Below are positions 10,420 to 23,040 of a stretch of DNA of 64,000 bases, piece by piece (within the stretch, counting starts at the first letter, position 1; every line of letters begins with the position of its first letter). The stretch lies in contig JBITNC010000001.1 of assembly GCA_050084985.1 (NCBI GenBank), positions 111,166,001-111,230,000 on the forward strand, read 5' to 3'. A program made the position numbers and the translations under genes. The DNA comes from Nageia nagi (taxonomy: Eukaryota > Pinophyta). The notes below the pieces were generated by a model. That model searched no databases. It was not told the origin of the DNA and saw only the letters and a program-made list of their open reading frames with translations.

Positions 10420-13400
10420 ATGATCCCATACATCACTCATTTTTCAAAGTTATGTCTTGAGGTAGGAAGGCATTATGATACTATGAAGAAAACCCTCTTT
10501 GATGTTGATGGAACTCAGATATTATACTCTATGAAGGAAGGAATACAGAAAGCTTTTGCATGGAGCAATGGGGGTACAATCTTCATCATGGTCGATTTCG
10601 TCAAGTTTTTCAATAGTATGATTAAGCTTGGTAATTTTATTGGAGACTAGTTGGTTGATGAATGAAATGATCAAAAAGCAAAGGCCTTTATCCAATCCAA
10701 ATTAATATATTTCTATCCCACAATCTCTACCATCATAAATATGTTATGCTAACTGACAAGACAAGAGAATGATCAAAGGTTCAAAAAGGAATTCATCGGC
10801 TTCATTCATCAAATTAGCAGAGATAAAGGGATTTGATGGAGCAAGGTGATCAATGATTGAATGGATGGCCAATCAATTATCCAAGATTGTACAAACCAAA
10901 ATATTCTACATGAGCTCTTACTTGGTGTTTTTTCTCCTACACGATAGGAAAAAAAATCAACAATAACAAATATCAATACTTGTTTGATCCAAAATACCTA
11001 GTATAGTAGAGTTACCCTAAATTCTTGATAGAAAATAGATGGAATGAATTATGAATGATGGATTCAAATGCAAGATTTACAAAGAGATAAAGGGAAGTGC
11101 AAACACTACTATGATTTTAGACATGAAAATTTAAACTCTCTAGGGACATGTAGATTTTTACCTTAAGATATGAATGCCACTTACATCAAGGTGTATGGGT
11201 CAAAATAAGCACCTTATAGACTACCTTGCTATGCAAGTGATCGATTCATCTTGATGGAATTTTGTAGATACTTTTCATACCTTCACAAAAAACTATGGTG
11301 TAAGAAAGGTGCTACCACTTGAAAATTACCTATTAGCAAAGGGGAATACTAGTGTACTTCTTGGTGTTCCATTAAAATAATGAAAACATAGTTGGAATAT
11401 TAGAACTTCATAGTAGAGAAGGCACTAGACTCCTATGATCTTGAGGGCACAATTAATGAGTTCTTAAAGAAAACTTGGTAGTCTACTTATCCTCACAATC
11501 CCTTAGGCAAGCTAGAGAGGTACAAGAATATCCATGATCAAGATTAAACCAAATTAATAAATAAGGACTTGGTGGCAAGTGAGAAAAAGAACAAGATAGA
11601 AAAAAAAAAGAGATATCTAGGAGAAAGCAGTAGATGGATATCTCCAAAGAAAAAATCATCTCCAGTTAGGGCACCTTTAATAATCCTTAAGAAAAATCCC
11701 CCAATTGCATATATAAATCCATCCATCTCACCTTTTGTAAGATTGACACAAGATAAACTAGTCAGTATGCTACTCTCATCATTCAACCAGGATAACCTTT
11801 TGACCAAATAGTACAAAGATTATCTAAGAATATCAAATATACAAAACAAGTTGACAACACAGCATACCCATACAAATGGTTAAAGAAGCTTGGGTAATTA
11901 TATAATTTTGGCCCTAGTTCTTCTGCTTCTTCCCCTTCTAGTGACAGCAAAGATGAGTATGATCTTGCTCATGATGATGAAGACCCTTTCAGTGAAACTA
12001 AAAATAGACCAAAAATATCCTTTATCTTAGATAATGAATTAGATTCAATTGAAGATATCCTTTTCATAAATCCTCCTATAGTGGAAGTACCTATACTAGA
12101 AGTAGAAAGGCCTACATCTACAAAGACTTCCATGTCAAAAAAATAGAAGATACCTCCACCTCAAAAAAATGGCTCCACCAACTACTCAAAAGAAGACTCC
12201 AACATCCAAAGGAATAACTTCTTTATTAGGAGGATATGGAGGAAAATAAGAAGATTAAGGCGAGAATGAAGATCTAAGAAAGAAAGAAATGATGTTGAAC
12301 ACCAAGGAAATCCTGAGAGATAAGTAGCTACACTTGTTAATCTTGATCCTAGTTACAATTTTGATACAAGGGCACTCTTAAATAATTTAAGAGCATATCA
12401 CCTATGTGAATTTCATGCTAACATTGATATTGATCAGGATTTAGATAACGAACTTGAGCATATAGCCACCTACATTTCGATGAAGGGTCATTCCATTGTC
12501 ACAAACATAGTTGCTATAGGGAGAAAGAGAAATACCAATGGAGACTTTACCTTGGTGGTTGACACCAAGGAGGGTTCATGCAAAAAGATTAGGCCCACGG
12601 GTAGATAATACATAATAGTTATAAATATTGTAGTAATGACAAAGGAGCTCACTACAAAGAACATAGAGATTAGAGAGTTGAAGAGGGAGTTAACCAGATA
12701 GAAAAAGTTGATCATGGATATCTAAGCTTTAAATCTGATAGTTGAAGACATCAAAAAGTAGATTTTCTTGAATATTAAGATTCAAGTGGTTAAAGAGGAG
12801 TGGATAAATGATACAAAGGAGGCCATTTAAGAGTTATTTTTAGGAATAACTAACTTTTTCATTGGGAAAAATGGATCATTTATTATCCAAGGCAAGATCC
12901 ATAAGCTAATCACTATATGGGACAACAATTATCTAGTAATGCATGAATTAAGAAGAAAGACTTTTGGCAGGCCAATACAACTTGAGTACTACCACCAATT
13001 ATTCTATTAATATGAGTGGTTATTCTATTCTATGATCAAGTATTAGTATTTCATTCAAGTCTAGATAAATTTGAAAGATGACTTGAAAAGATAGATAGAA
13101 GAATACAAATTTGATGTGAAGTTGATTGAAGAAGATGGATGCAACAAAGACTATGGTTTGTTAATGAATGAAGTTCAATCTATGATCAAATACTTCATTT
13201 AGACTAAAGATATCAACATCCTCAAAACTGGAAAGAAAATCAAATATGGTAGCCAAATGATAGTATGTTGCGATCAAATGATAAAAACTTCACAGATCAT
13301 TACTACATACTTGTTGGCAAATGAAGGCATGATGGAAGTTTTCAACACAAGAATCAAAAATAGAGAAATCTTCATGGATGCCAACTTTGAAAAATTCATT

Positions 13401-13437
13401 GCATCACATATGCAATCTACAAATCAGCCACCATAAA
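10420..13437 (+). pseudogene. long dead ORF of unknown family, probably retroelement-derived
   Basis: A plus-strand series of broken frames with coding-like composition across ~3 kb. It includes 10420-10650 (76 codons, with FDVDGTQILYSMKEGIQKAF), 11569-11811 (lysine-rich), a serine-rich then acidic stretch at 11905-12145, and 12480-13437 with helical, charged segments. Most interruptions are single stops rather than loss of coding character. I do not recognise a family; no RT, integrase, protease or transposase motif is visible. Its position after a tandem array and its length suit an internal region of a large non-autonomous LTR element, but I found no matching LTR pair. Confidence 0.35.
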
Positions 13438-14797
13438 TCTAGTCATTTTTCAAAATTTTGTAAATTTTGTGATCAGTTAATCGAGACAGTAGAGCATCAA
13501 AACTTGATTGAACCTACTCTCATGATCAGTTAGCCTAGCGAGTAGAGCACCAAAAGTTAGCTTACTTAGTCATACTGATAAATTATAATATTTAATATTT
13601 TTGATTTTAGAATTAGGCCAACACTTTAAAACCCTAGAAAATCTATAGACAAACCATAGGGGGTCTCATTTTGAGAGTATGAAAAGTTTGAGGAAAAGTC
13701 AATTTTTTTTGTAAGGGAGAAAAAATTTCGAAATTTTTTTGTAACTCTTTTGCAAGCTAATACAAAGTGGTGGCATATTTACTCAAGCGAATTTGTCATT
13801 TATGGAGTGGTGGATTTGATATTTTATTGCTTTCTTTTATAGTTTGAGTATTTTTATTTCTTTCCTTGAAAACTTTCAAGTTTTATGAAAAATGTCTTGT
13901 TCAAACTTTGAAAAACACTTGAATTGCTTCTAGTTTGCTACTTGTTTACGTCTTGCATATGAAATAATTGTATTCTAAAATTATTTCTTTTCTATGCCAT
14001 CTAATTTGAAAGTTCTCATTCAAATCAAGTTCCAAAATGTGTTTAATGCTAAGTTCCTTTGACTACATCGGTCCTATTTGTAGAGTACCAACAATCAGCA
14101 TTGCTTGTGCTCTAGATTCAAAGATAATTGGACAAAATTCATTTACTTTGAACTAGATTGATTGAATGAAGACTTCTTGATTGAATTAAAAAAGACTTAG
14201 TTTAGATAATGCTTTGTTGTGACAATCATTTTGTAATATAACAAGTATTAGATCATCTCATTCTCTTTTATTTGCTGATTTTCTCTTTCTTTCTTTCTTT
14301 TTTTTATAAAAAATACAACCTTTTTCAATAATTGCACAAACACCTCAGTCACTAAAAAAATATGAGTTAACAACTACTATCTCTCTCAAACCAGTTGAGT
14401 TGATTCCCAAGAACCATATACAAAATTATCCTACTTTAATCATGAACATAAAAAACCTTGGGGTTTTAGTCCTTTCAAAAGGAGGTAAGTTACACTATCT
14501 CACCTAAATGCTGGGATGTTGCTTTCCCATCTTGATCATCTAGATGATCATCAAGTAAGAGGAAAGATTTCCTTCCTAATAAGAGACTTACACCAAAAAA
14601 GCACATTACACTCTCATTCTCATTGGCCATCTAGGGATCTACCATTAAGAAATACACTCTCCATTGGCCACCAAATTCTTTGTATTCTAACCATACCTAT
14701 TCTAATATTTGCATACTATTTCAAAGAGAGAATTATATTTATCCATATATTCTATTTAGAGAAAAATCTTACCAACCCATAGCTGTATCCTCAACCC
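13438..14797. other. no gene seen; AT-rich with a short pyrimidine repeat
   Basis: Non-coding by inspection. A (tttc)n/t-rich run is at 14281-14307. Two copies of a 'cagttaatcgagacagtagagca'-like phrase near 13475 and 13530 form a diverged direct repeat. A purine-rich run, 'tttcaaaaggaggtaag', lies at 14473-14489. Confidence 0.35.
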
Positions 14798-14809
14798 GCT
14801 CTGAAACCA
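14798..14809 (-). other. primer-binding-site-like sequence of a minus-strand copia relic
   Basis: The minus strand reads TGGTTTCAGAGC, one change from the copia site TGGTATCAGAGC, and the adjoining plus-strand sequence starts with TG at 14810 as an LTR edge should. The sequence to the right (14810 to roughly 15050) could be a decayed LTR, but no partner LTR was found. Treat as suggestive. Confidence 0.35.
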
Positions 14810-15257
14810 TGAAAGATTTTAGGATATTTTGGTAATTATTTACTTGTAAATACCATATATTTATAGTTACATCATACAACCAACTTGATTATCTTTTTGG
14901 TCCTAACATACTTTCACAAGATACCTATAAACATGGGTTATAACAAACTAACACCAGATTCCTGTAATTGCACATACTAGACTTCTATAATGTAATAATT
15001 CCTAACAAGAGTATGATAAATGGAAGATGATTAAGAACACAATATTTTAGAAGATAAAATGATGTTGATATTGCTAGATAGTTTTGAGGTTTACCATGTG
15101 TGGGATATTTATGATAATGTTATGGTTGATAATCCTATAAAGTTTGAACTAGAAATAGTTTTTTGATAAAAATGTTAATTCAGAAGTGCCAGTAAGAATA
15201 TAAAAATGTTCACACATGAAAAATAAATTATGGAGAGTTTTTGGTTCTTTTTCATGT

Positions 15258-15463
15258 GCAAATCAATATTGAACTACCCAAAAATGACTTACATATATTG
15301 TTGTTTTGGGACCTTAAGGATAAAATATTGGCGTTTCATGGGTTAAGTGTTAGAATGTTGGCAAATCAATATTGACCTACCCAAAAATGACTTACATATA
15401 TTGTTGTTTTGGAACCTTAAGGATAAAATATTTGCATTTCATGGGTTAAGTGTTATAATGTTG
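15258..15463. repeat. 103-bp tandem duplication
   Basis: Two adjacent copies, 15258-15360 and 15361-15463, starting 'gcaaatcaatattga' and ending 'aatgttgg'. I count about six mismatches, so roughly 94% identity. The unit has no coding signal. Confidence 0.9.
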
Positions 15464-16093
15464 GCATTCTAGGATAAGGGTTCTAGAATGTTATAGTTTT
15501 AGGTCTAAGTTCTTAAAAGTTATTATTTTGGATTTTCTCTAAAGTTTAATGAAATATTTAGTATGTGTTTGTGGTAAGCTTAGGATTCCCATGATGCATT
15601 CTTATTTTTGAAATTTATATTTAAATTTTTAGATTTTTAAAGTTAAAGATTATAAACCATATAAATGAAATTTAACAATGTATGATATCAAGAAAAATAA
15701 ATTTATAAAAAGTGAAGAATGTACAAGAATAACTAATCATTTATGAGAAAAAATTTAGAAAGAAAGAAAAAGAGCATAAAGAAGGGACATCCAAAGAGAA
15801 AGAGAAGCCATAGAGACTAGAAGGATATGAGAAGCCACAAAAGAGGGTCACAAGAAATCATGAATGGGTCACTAAAAGGAGTAATGGAGGATACAACAAC
15901 ACAACCCATAAAGGTCACAACGAATAGGGATGGAAAAATAGCTACAAGTATAAGAGATAAGAAAACAAACTACATATTGAAAGTGGTCATTCCAGTACAT
16001 CAGGAAGATCAATCAGCAAAAGAAAAAGAGTTATGCAATAACGAATAGAAGGAGGAGAAGGGACCTCAAATCTCTTTCTGAATAGAAGAGGAT

Positions 16094-16990
16094 GAACTGG
16101 CATTAAATCTAAAAGAACTCTCTCATGATATTATTTGTAAAATGAGAGGAAGGAGACCACACAAAGTTGATTGGTTGGAATTTGCAAAAGAAAAACTTGG
16201 CATTTATGGTGAGCTTTAGCTCATTCTCTTGCCCTATAACTTCTTCATGTATATCTTCAAGAATCTTGATGATATGAAATGGATCTTAAAATACAAAAAT
16301 TAATGATTTTATGGATTATGGAAAAGGGGGGGTTTATATGCAGAAATGACATAAAAACTTCAACCCTTTCACTGAAAAACCTATTGGATATCCAATATGG
16401 GTAAATTTGTATGGTCTACCTATAGAGTTCTGGAGAAATAATGCCCTCTTCAAGATTGGGAATGCAATAATAGAATTTCAAGTGTTTGAGGAGAAAACGC
16501 TAAAGAATATGAAGAGTAAGAAGGAAATAAACAAGGCATAATTTTTTGTGTGGATAAAGATATCTACCAAATGGACAAACTCTATCAAACTTTCATCAAG
16601 ATGGAGGGACTGGGTATAAAATATAGAGTATGAAAACTTCACCTTGAGATGTTACAACTACCAATAGGTGGGTCACTTAAAAATTGTACATAAATTCACT
16701 CATAAAAGAAAAATTAGGATGAGTAAGTTTTAGTCTCTCCATTAAGCTAGAGATAGGAAGAAATGCAATAAAACACCAAGGCCATAGAAGAAGAAAAGGA
16801 AGATAAAAATGACAAAGATAGTAGCCTAGAGAAAAATGACCAATCTAATAAAGGACCAACAAGGAAGTCAAATGAAGAAGATGGCAAAAATATAATTATC
16901 AAAGATATGGAAAATGGAGGGGAACAAGAGAATACACAGGTTGGGAATAGTGAAGACAAGCGTCAACCATATGGCAAGAACACTAAAATG
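16094..16990 (+). pseudogene. LINE ORF1 relic (DUF4283 plus degraded zinc knuckle)
   Basis: Across plus-strand frames with stops I read FKNLDDMKWIL, HKNFNPFTEKPIGYPIWVNL, YGLPIEFW and, later, a cysteine/histidine block ending VGHLK near 16690. This order (DUF4283 with its 'NFNP...PIWV.L.GLP.EFW' core, then a CCHC-type knuckle) is typical of ORF1 proteins of plant L1-type LINEs, which bind element RNA. The knuckle's second cysteine is tyrosine here. A lysine/glutamate-rich tail follows to 16990. No endonuclease or reverse transcriptase follows, so the 3' part is gone. Confidence 0.7.
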
Positions 16991-16999
16991 GAAACATGC

Positions 17000-17850
17000 A
17001 AATAAAAAAAGGAGAATATTGCATAAAAGATCATAAACTCATAGATAATCACTCGAAGAAAACCAAGAATGGAGCAAAAGGTCAATGGATCCTAATTGCA
17101 ACAAATGTGAGTGTAAAAGGTACTCCTAATAGAGGTGGCTAAGTCTTCCAAGATGCAGGGTGAGATAGCATGATCGTTCAAAATTTTAAATTTCAAATTA
17201 AAAAAAAAGCCAATGGATTAATGTGAATAATATTTTAAATCGATGATAGATGAAAACCAATTCAATCCTCTAGTTGATCATAGATATGATAGGCACATTG
17301 AAGGATATTTTGAATATTCAAACTATCTTAGGACGCTTACCAAATGGATGTTCAAATTATATCAAAATATGAAGTTTTTTTAATGCCCTAGTAATTATGC
17401 TTCATTTTGAATTTAAAGTTATATCTTAAGTTTGTAAAAGGTTTAGGAGAACATATTAAAAATCTAATTTTTTTATTAATACAATTTACCTTATTAGTAA
17501 AAAAAAGAGAATAGAGAAGGGTTAAGAGTATCTATCATACTTGATTTGGTAAAATTTTTAAAATATGGAGGTTTAATTCTCTTCTAATTACAATATTACC
17601 CACCAAAATTAGAATAAATAAAATGAAATATTATTAATATCCATGGTGGACCAAAGATGACCTAAGGGATTGTGAAAAAATATACAAGAATAATAAGTGA
17701 GTGGGAAGACCATAATGCCGAACATAAGAAATTCATAGCTTAGATTAGAAGAATAATTGATTTCATTAAAGTATTTCTAAGAGATCATTTTTTAGATATA
17801 GGAAAGCCCTTTTTAAATTTAGAAGAAGGGTACCTAAACTCTTTTTACAT
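17000..17850. other. no gene seen downstream of the LINE relic
   Basis: AT-rich sequence with no endonuclease or RT motif in any frame I read. The missing ORF2 of the LINE would be expected here. Confidence 0.4.
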
Positions 17851-17965
17851 GTTCTACCATGTAGGGGTGGGGAGATTAAAACCTGGGCCTCCCATGGAGT
17901 ATTCCCATTACTTTCTTAACTCTTTTAACATGGGTGCATGATTGTTAAAAGATCATGCTCTAATT
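17851..17965 (-). mobile_element. tRNA-type SINE relic (fragment)
   Basis: Minus strand contains CCCAGGTTTTAATCTCCCC, close to a pol III B box (GGTTCGAATCC), preceded about 45 bases upstream by TTAAAAGAGTTAAGAAAG, a weak A-box match. The surroundings resemble the better-preserved copy at 19570-19850, including the 'gggagg/agacccaggtt' run. Only the promoter region is recognisable. Confidence 0.45.
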
Positions 17966-19560
17966 CAGGGTTCATTTTAAGAAAAAAATATAATTTCAAA
18001 TTACATAAATAAAGGCTATTCTGATTTACTTATGATTAGTAGGTTGGCTATTCCTATAGAAGTGTGTATAGCTAAAATGGCTATTCGAAAAATCAAGAAA
18101 AATAATTATGGAAAAAAAGGTTATTCCTAAAAATAAAAATTTCCTAAATATAACATTGATAACAATTCATATCATTGCAAGGTTCAATTACTTAATTAAT
18201 ATATATTTACTTCTAGACAAACTTTTATAGGTCCTACAAATTGATGGGTTTAAAAGGATGATAAAATACTCCTATCTTATCCTATATCCTTCCAAAATCT
18301 ACCTTACTTCCCAAGGGTAGTTCTTCACAAGTCCTACTTTCAACTTGATCCTAGCTTCACAAAATCAATTGAATAAAGGCTATGCTATAACTATTTCACT
18401 CGAGATACAACGTTTTCAATTCCAATTTCAAGATATCATAGGAAAAATCAAACTCTTCCATGGACTTATCTCTCCAACTCTGCTTCATGGATATGAAGTT
18501 TGGAAATTTAGTTTGAGACACTCTAGTTGGGCCTAGATTGAGATGGTTTTGGTTAGAGGACGGTCACTTAATAGAAAGCCTTCAAAACATGTGTGTTCAT
18601 GGGCTTCTTAAAAAAACCCTTATTTTTAAAATTTACTACCTTGTCTTTTAATTTATTAATTATTAAACCCCTCATGGTAAACTTCTATATAATAAATAAC
18701 AACTTACCCTTTTGAAAACTTACCATTCTATTAAAAAAAATTGAATCAATTTTTAATACCCTTAGTAGTTTTACCCCTTGATATCATCACTTACAATTAT
18801 AGTGCTCCAAGACTTTTTCAATTGAAACCCTCATCTTTTGTTATTTAAAATCACTTGAAACAATGACCTAAGGGAAGACTACCTTGATGATGAAATTAGA
18901 GTATTAAAAAAATTAGGGTTTTTTTTATAGATTTTTAAAAACATTATAGAAATCACTTGCAACTTTGAAGAGTAAATATAAAAAAGCTAAAATATTTTAC
19001 AACAAAAATGGAGAAAGAACTTTCCATTAACAAAATGGAAAATTACAAAAAACTCCAACACTTCATGCTCAAAATAAGTTTCACCCATTAAGGGCTCGTC
19101 AGTTGGACTGCAAGAAGGTATTATGAAAAGAGCTACAAACAAATATAACTAGCTTAGATATATATCTAAAAATACTGAGAGGTATCAATTTCAAGGAAAC
19201 TATCTTATTACAAATTCAACTAACTTTTATACCCTATCATGTTCATGGTACATGGATATTTTCTTATCCATTTACAAATACATTATTTGATACCTCAAAT
19301 TTACATTTGAATATTGAATCTTACACAATTACAACTAATCATAATCATCATAAGGTCCTAGGTTCTTTATTGGAATTTCATATAGGTTCAAGTGTTAACA
19401 TTCATCTTTCGCATAGGAGATAAGAACAACCTTATCCTAAAATGTATCTACCATTCTTCCCTAAGTTTCTCTTAAATATCATATACACTTCACAAATCTA
19501 GATTAATTAAATATCATACAATTTTATTACTAAAAAATAAAATCAAATATCATAGTAATG
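17966..19560. other. no gene seen; AT-rich relic sequence
   Basis: Nothing recognisable as coding or RNA. Frequent poly-A/poly-T runs. Small ORFs here, such as 18345-18536, lack any motif. Confidence 0.4.
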
Positions 19561-19569
19561 TGAAATTTA

Positions 19570-19850
19570 TTTTTTTAATGGATAAACCACCCATGAGGGG
19601 GAAACTTTGTCCCCTTGAAATAGGGCAGTGTTTATCTTAGGCTTCAAGCTAATGACTAAGAGGAATCCACGTCATAAAAATCCACCAATGGTACGATCCT
19701 TGCCTCATCTACACCTACCATGATTTGATAGGATTTTAGATATTTCCACTCACTAGAGGTGGGATTGGAACCTGGGTCTCTCCCACTCAGGGGGAGAATT
19801 TTCACTTACCCTTATTTTCCCAACTCCTCTAGCTTGCTTCCATTAGTAAT
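19570..19850 (-). mobile_element. tRNA-derived SINE (Au-like)
   Basis: Minus strand shows an A-box-like TAGAGGAGTTGG at 19820-19831 and a B-box GGTTCCAATCC at 19762-19772 in the context GACCCAGGTTCCAATCCCAC. These are the internal RNA polymerase III promoter boxes of tRNA-derived SINEs; spacing is about 50 bases. The body runs on to roughly 19570 with GC content well above its flanks. The gross layout resembles the Au SINE family of plants, though I cannot confirm family membership. A second decayed relative lies at 17851-17965. Confidence 0.6.
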
Positions 19851-20530
19851 GTAAAATTGCCTCAAATATCATACAATGTTATTACTTTTTCCTAGGACTA
19901 CATTGATATTGAGACAAAGTTTTGCTTTAAAATTTAATCTCTATTTTTGTTTTTCAATTTTATGCACTTATCTTTATTACTAAAAAATAATCACATCCAA
20001 ATAAAATTAAAAAGAAAATACAATTTAATATCTAAATATAATTATATTTTAAGTAATATAACTCATTACTTAAAATATGAAAATATATTTTATATTAATT
20101 TCTTTTATTCCATAATAAACATTAATATTTTAAATAATTTTTCATTAAAAACATTGTTGTAAAAATTTATACTATCATCTCTTAAAAAATATTTATGTCC
20201 CTAAATATTTTCCCAAAATATGAATTTCTATATTTACTAATTCATTTATCATTAATTAAACTAAATTAAAATATCTAATTAATTTAGTTTTTATGATGTA
20301 ATATTTCACATTAAATTAAATTTTTTAATTAATTTAGTTTCAAAAATAAAATATTCCAAATTAAATCAAATTATTACATAGTTTAGAATATTTTAAACTA
20401 AATTAGAGCCTCTAATTCTATTTAATATTTATAATAAAAATACATAATTTAATATTATTTATTAAATGAATTTCCTTAGGATTAGAATTTTCTAAAGTTC
20501 AGATAAAAATAGGGGAAAAAGAATTATATT
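19851..20530. other. very AT-rich spacer
   Basis: Over 80% A+T by eye, with repeats of 'aattaatttagtttt' near 20275-20345 and 20325-20400. No coding or RNA signal. The ORF at 19947-20162 is only I/N/K/Y/L codons and reflects base composition. Confidence 0.5.
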
Positions 20531-20539
20531 CTGCAAAAT

Positions 20540-21500
20540 TACCGAACAACCATAGCCTTAGGGTTTCTATTGTCTGGATGCTCAAAACCAGAACAAAGAC
20601 ACATATGGAAACCATTGGTGGAGAAGTGAGCTCCTTGAGGGTTTATAGAAGCTAAGAAGAGAGTTAAGGAGTTCCCAAAATATCACAGAGGAAGGCAGCG
20701 TGTTTCAAATAAAAAGCAGACCCTAAACTGTTCGTAGCCGTGGAAAAATAAATCATACACAACAGAGAAGCGCTTATGAGTGGCAATACCCGACAGAGCA
20801 GAAAGAGATGTATTTTAGAAAATACCCATACATTTATAAAAGTGCATTTAGTTGTTTCCCTTGTTTATACCACTGTGGGCTTCAATGTCGCCACCAACAG
20901 CCCACGCGATGCGAGAGGGGAAAAAATACTTCTACAAGTCATTTTGTGTTCCTAAAGGGCTGATGCGGCTAGTACAAACCACTCCCATTTCGTTAGTGAA
21001 CCTGCATATAGGTTATGATGTGCTATTTTGGAGGTATCCATATGCACATTTGCGGGTTTAGAATCTAGGAACCCCTAATTGGTGGTTTCCCAAAACCATT
21101 TAATTTTTTCAAATATAAACGTCGTGGAGTGCGCAACAGGAATTCACAAAGGTGGGACACTATGTGCTGTGAAGGCCATGCCAAATGCTACATTGATCGC
21201 CCTAAAAAACCTCCAATTTATAAAGAAAAAATCATAAACCATCTTGAACATATAGAAAAATACATTTAACAAACACTGAATGCCCTTTCCTTACTGACTA
21301 GCGTCTTGATCATGTCGAAAAACCCATTTAACAAACCCTGAATACCCTTTCCTTACCGTCGCGATGTGCAGATATAATCTTGCATCGCTTTTTTGAATTT
21401 GGGCTAATTGCGCGCCTTCCTTCACCTCCCATCTAGCTAAGGCCTCTCATCCATCCGTTGTCTGGCGATCGACGATTCACACTTCCTAATTCTCAAATGC
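20540..21500. other. GC-richer, higher-complexity block, possibly host promoter or exon debris
   Basis: Base composition and complexity change sharply from both flanks: CpG-containing words such as cgcgatgcgag, gtcgtggagtgcgc, cttaccgtcgcgatg and ctggcgatcgacg occur, which are rare elsewhere. A plus-strand ORF at 20852-21061 (69 codons) has no known motif. A direct repeat of about 30 bases ('catttaacaaacactgaatg') recurs at 21264 and 21329. It may be remnant low-copy host DNA, such as a gene's 5' region, or an unknown LTR. Confidence 0.35.
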
Positions 21501-21539
21501 CACGGATCCATCATCCATGATAAATGTTGAACTAGAAGC

Positions 21540-22305
21540 ATAACTCTCTTTTTAAATTTTGGCGATTTATACAGTTTAGTTATAAAAGGTGATTTTTTAT
21601 TGTTAACAATTTTTTATTATAATTTTTTGGTTATTTTTATTTTTATTTTCTTGAAGATTCTTATTTCAATTTTATTTTTTAAAATGATTTTACATTTTTG
21701 GCTATTTAATCAAGGAACAAAATTTTCTATTATAAAATTTTGACGATTTAGAAAAATATTTTACTCTTCAAATTATTTTAGAAATCTTTAAAATAATCAT
21801 TTTCTGAGAGTTTAAAAAAAAAAACCTTCTCTAAATTGATTTTTGTGATTTTTATATATTTTTTTGTATTTCTTATTAGGGTTTTGAAATTCATTGATTT
21901 TTTTGGATTGGATGAGATCCTTTTAATTGCAAAAAAGAATCTTATAGTTCATAATACTAGAGGTGGTTATTAGAGGAAGTCATAGAATATTAGGTAATAT
22001 AGAGACCATACCTTATATTTACTAGTTTGTGGAGGATTTGTGATCGTAATTGAATTTAGAGGAGCTATTGGATGCAAAATTGGGCTAAGTTTATATAGAT
22101 GTACTATCATCAAAGAGTCTTGAGGTAGTTTGGAAATCCTCAAGATGTAGATGATGATGAACCATATGTGGTTTGATATATGATTAAGAGATGTCTCCTT
22201 GAGGATTCCATCCATTATGCCACTTGAACATTAGATTGGGAGAAACATGATTTTGATGCAATTGTAGATATAAATAAGGATACTACATATCCCAAATATA
22301 CTTAG
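21540..22305 (+). pseudogene. unknown coding-like relic split by the gypsy insertion
   Basis: In one plus-strand frame the 3' half (about 22080-22305) reads with only a few stops and includes DVDDDEPYVV, MIKRCLLEDSIHYAT and DWEKHDFDAIVDINKDTTYP. The same frame continues on the far side of the gypsy element at 30904-31060 with IIVRLYPKACKE and DPLDLRYEGAT. The family is not recognised. 21540-21890 is AT-rich with poly-T runs and no signal. Confidence 0.3.
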
Positions 22306-23027
22306 TGTAGACTATAAATTGTGTAAAATATGAATATTCATAATAAATAAAATGACCTACAATACAAGAAGAGCTAGATATGTACACTATATTAGATACA
22401 ACAAATATACATGAACAACATGCACCTAATATGAAGTGTATGTACAATACTTAAAAATAAATATCAATTGATCTTCAAAGGATTGGGATTGGATTGGAGG
22501 CGAACTCGTAATGGATCTTTGCATGTATGGATCAATAGCATCCACCACCAAAATTTGGAACCCTCTATCCTTAAGATGCACATTGATAACAATGTTGCAT
22601 ATGTAGAATTATGGAGTGCGCAAAAGATAGAAAGTTTTAGACCTCAGAGTATAACAATTTCTTATAATATGTGGTGGCATCAAGAGACACCATTTCTTGA
22701 TGAAGATAGCAAAATACAACCACCTATCAAAGATCTTGTCATATCAAAGAGTTTTGATTTGTGGAGGTCAACCTATTCCACTTGCATATATAGCCTGCAA
22801 AGACATAGAAAGGAGTGAAGGCCTACCTCTAGTAGTAATATAATCATTTTTGTATTCAAGATACTTTAAAATACAAATTATGATAAATAATATAGCTTTT
22901 AATATAACACATGGTATTGCATTGTAATATCAACTTTATCTTGACATTTATTATATTGCAATAAGTCATTTAGGAAGTCTAAATATGATTTATTAAATAA
23001 ATAATAAATTATTTTTAGGCATCTACA
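22306..23027 (-). repeat. 3' LTR of the gypsy element at 22306-30898
   Basis: 722 bases, TGTAGACTATAAATT at the left and GGCATCTACA at the right. Aligned with 30191-30898 along nearly its whole length. A chance ORF of 116 codons at 22468-22818 lies inside it; the same frame in the sister LTR has stops, so it is not treated as a gene. Confidence 0.9.
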
Positions 23028-23040
23028 TTTTCCCCCTCTT
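23028..23040 (-). other. polypurine tract of the gypsy element
   Basis: Minus strand reads AAGAGGGGGAAAA directly before the LTR's TGTAGATGCC. This is the usual plus-strand primer position and proves the element's orientation. The same tract with small changes occurs at 63914-63928. Confidence 0.85.

Noticed and set aside
19747-19835. functional tRNA gene
   Set aside because: Pol III box-like sequences are present but no cloverleaf acceptor stem could be formed by eye; SINE body follows.
22468-22818. 116-codon plus-strand ORF
   Set aside because: It lies wholly inside the gypsy LTR and the same frame in the sister LTR at 30191-30898 has stops; no motif.
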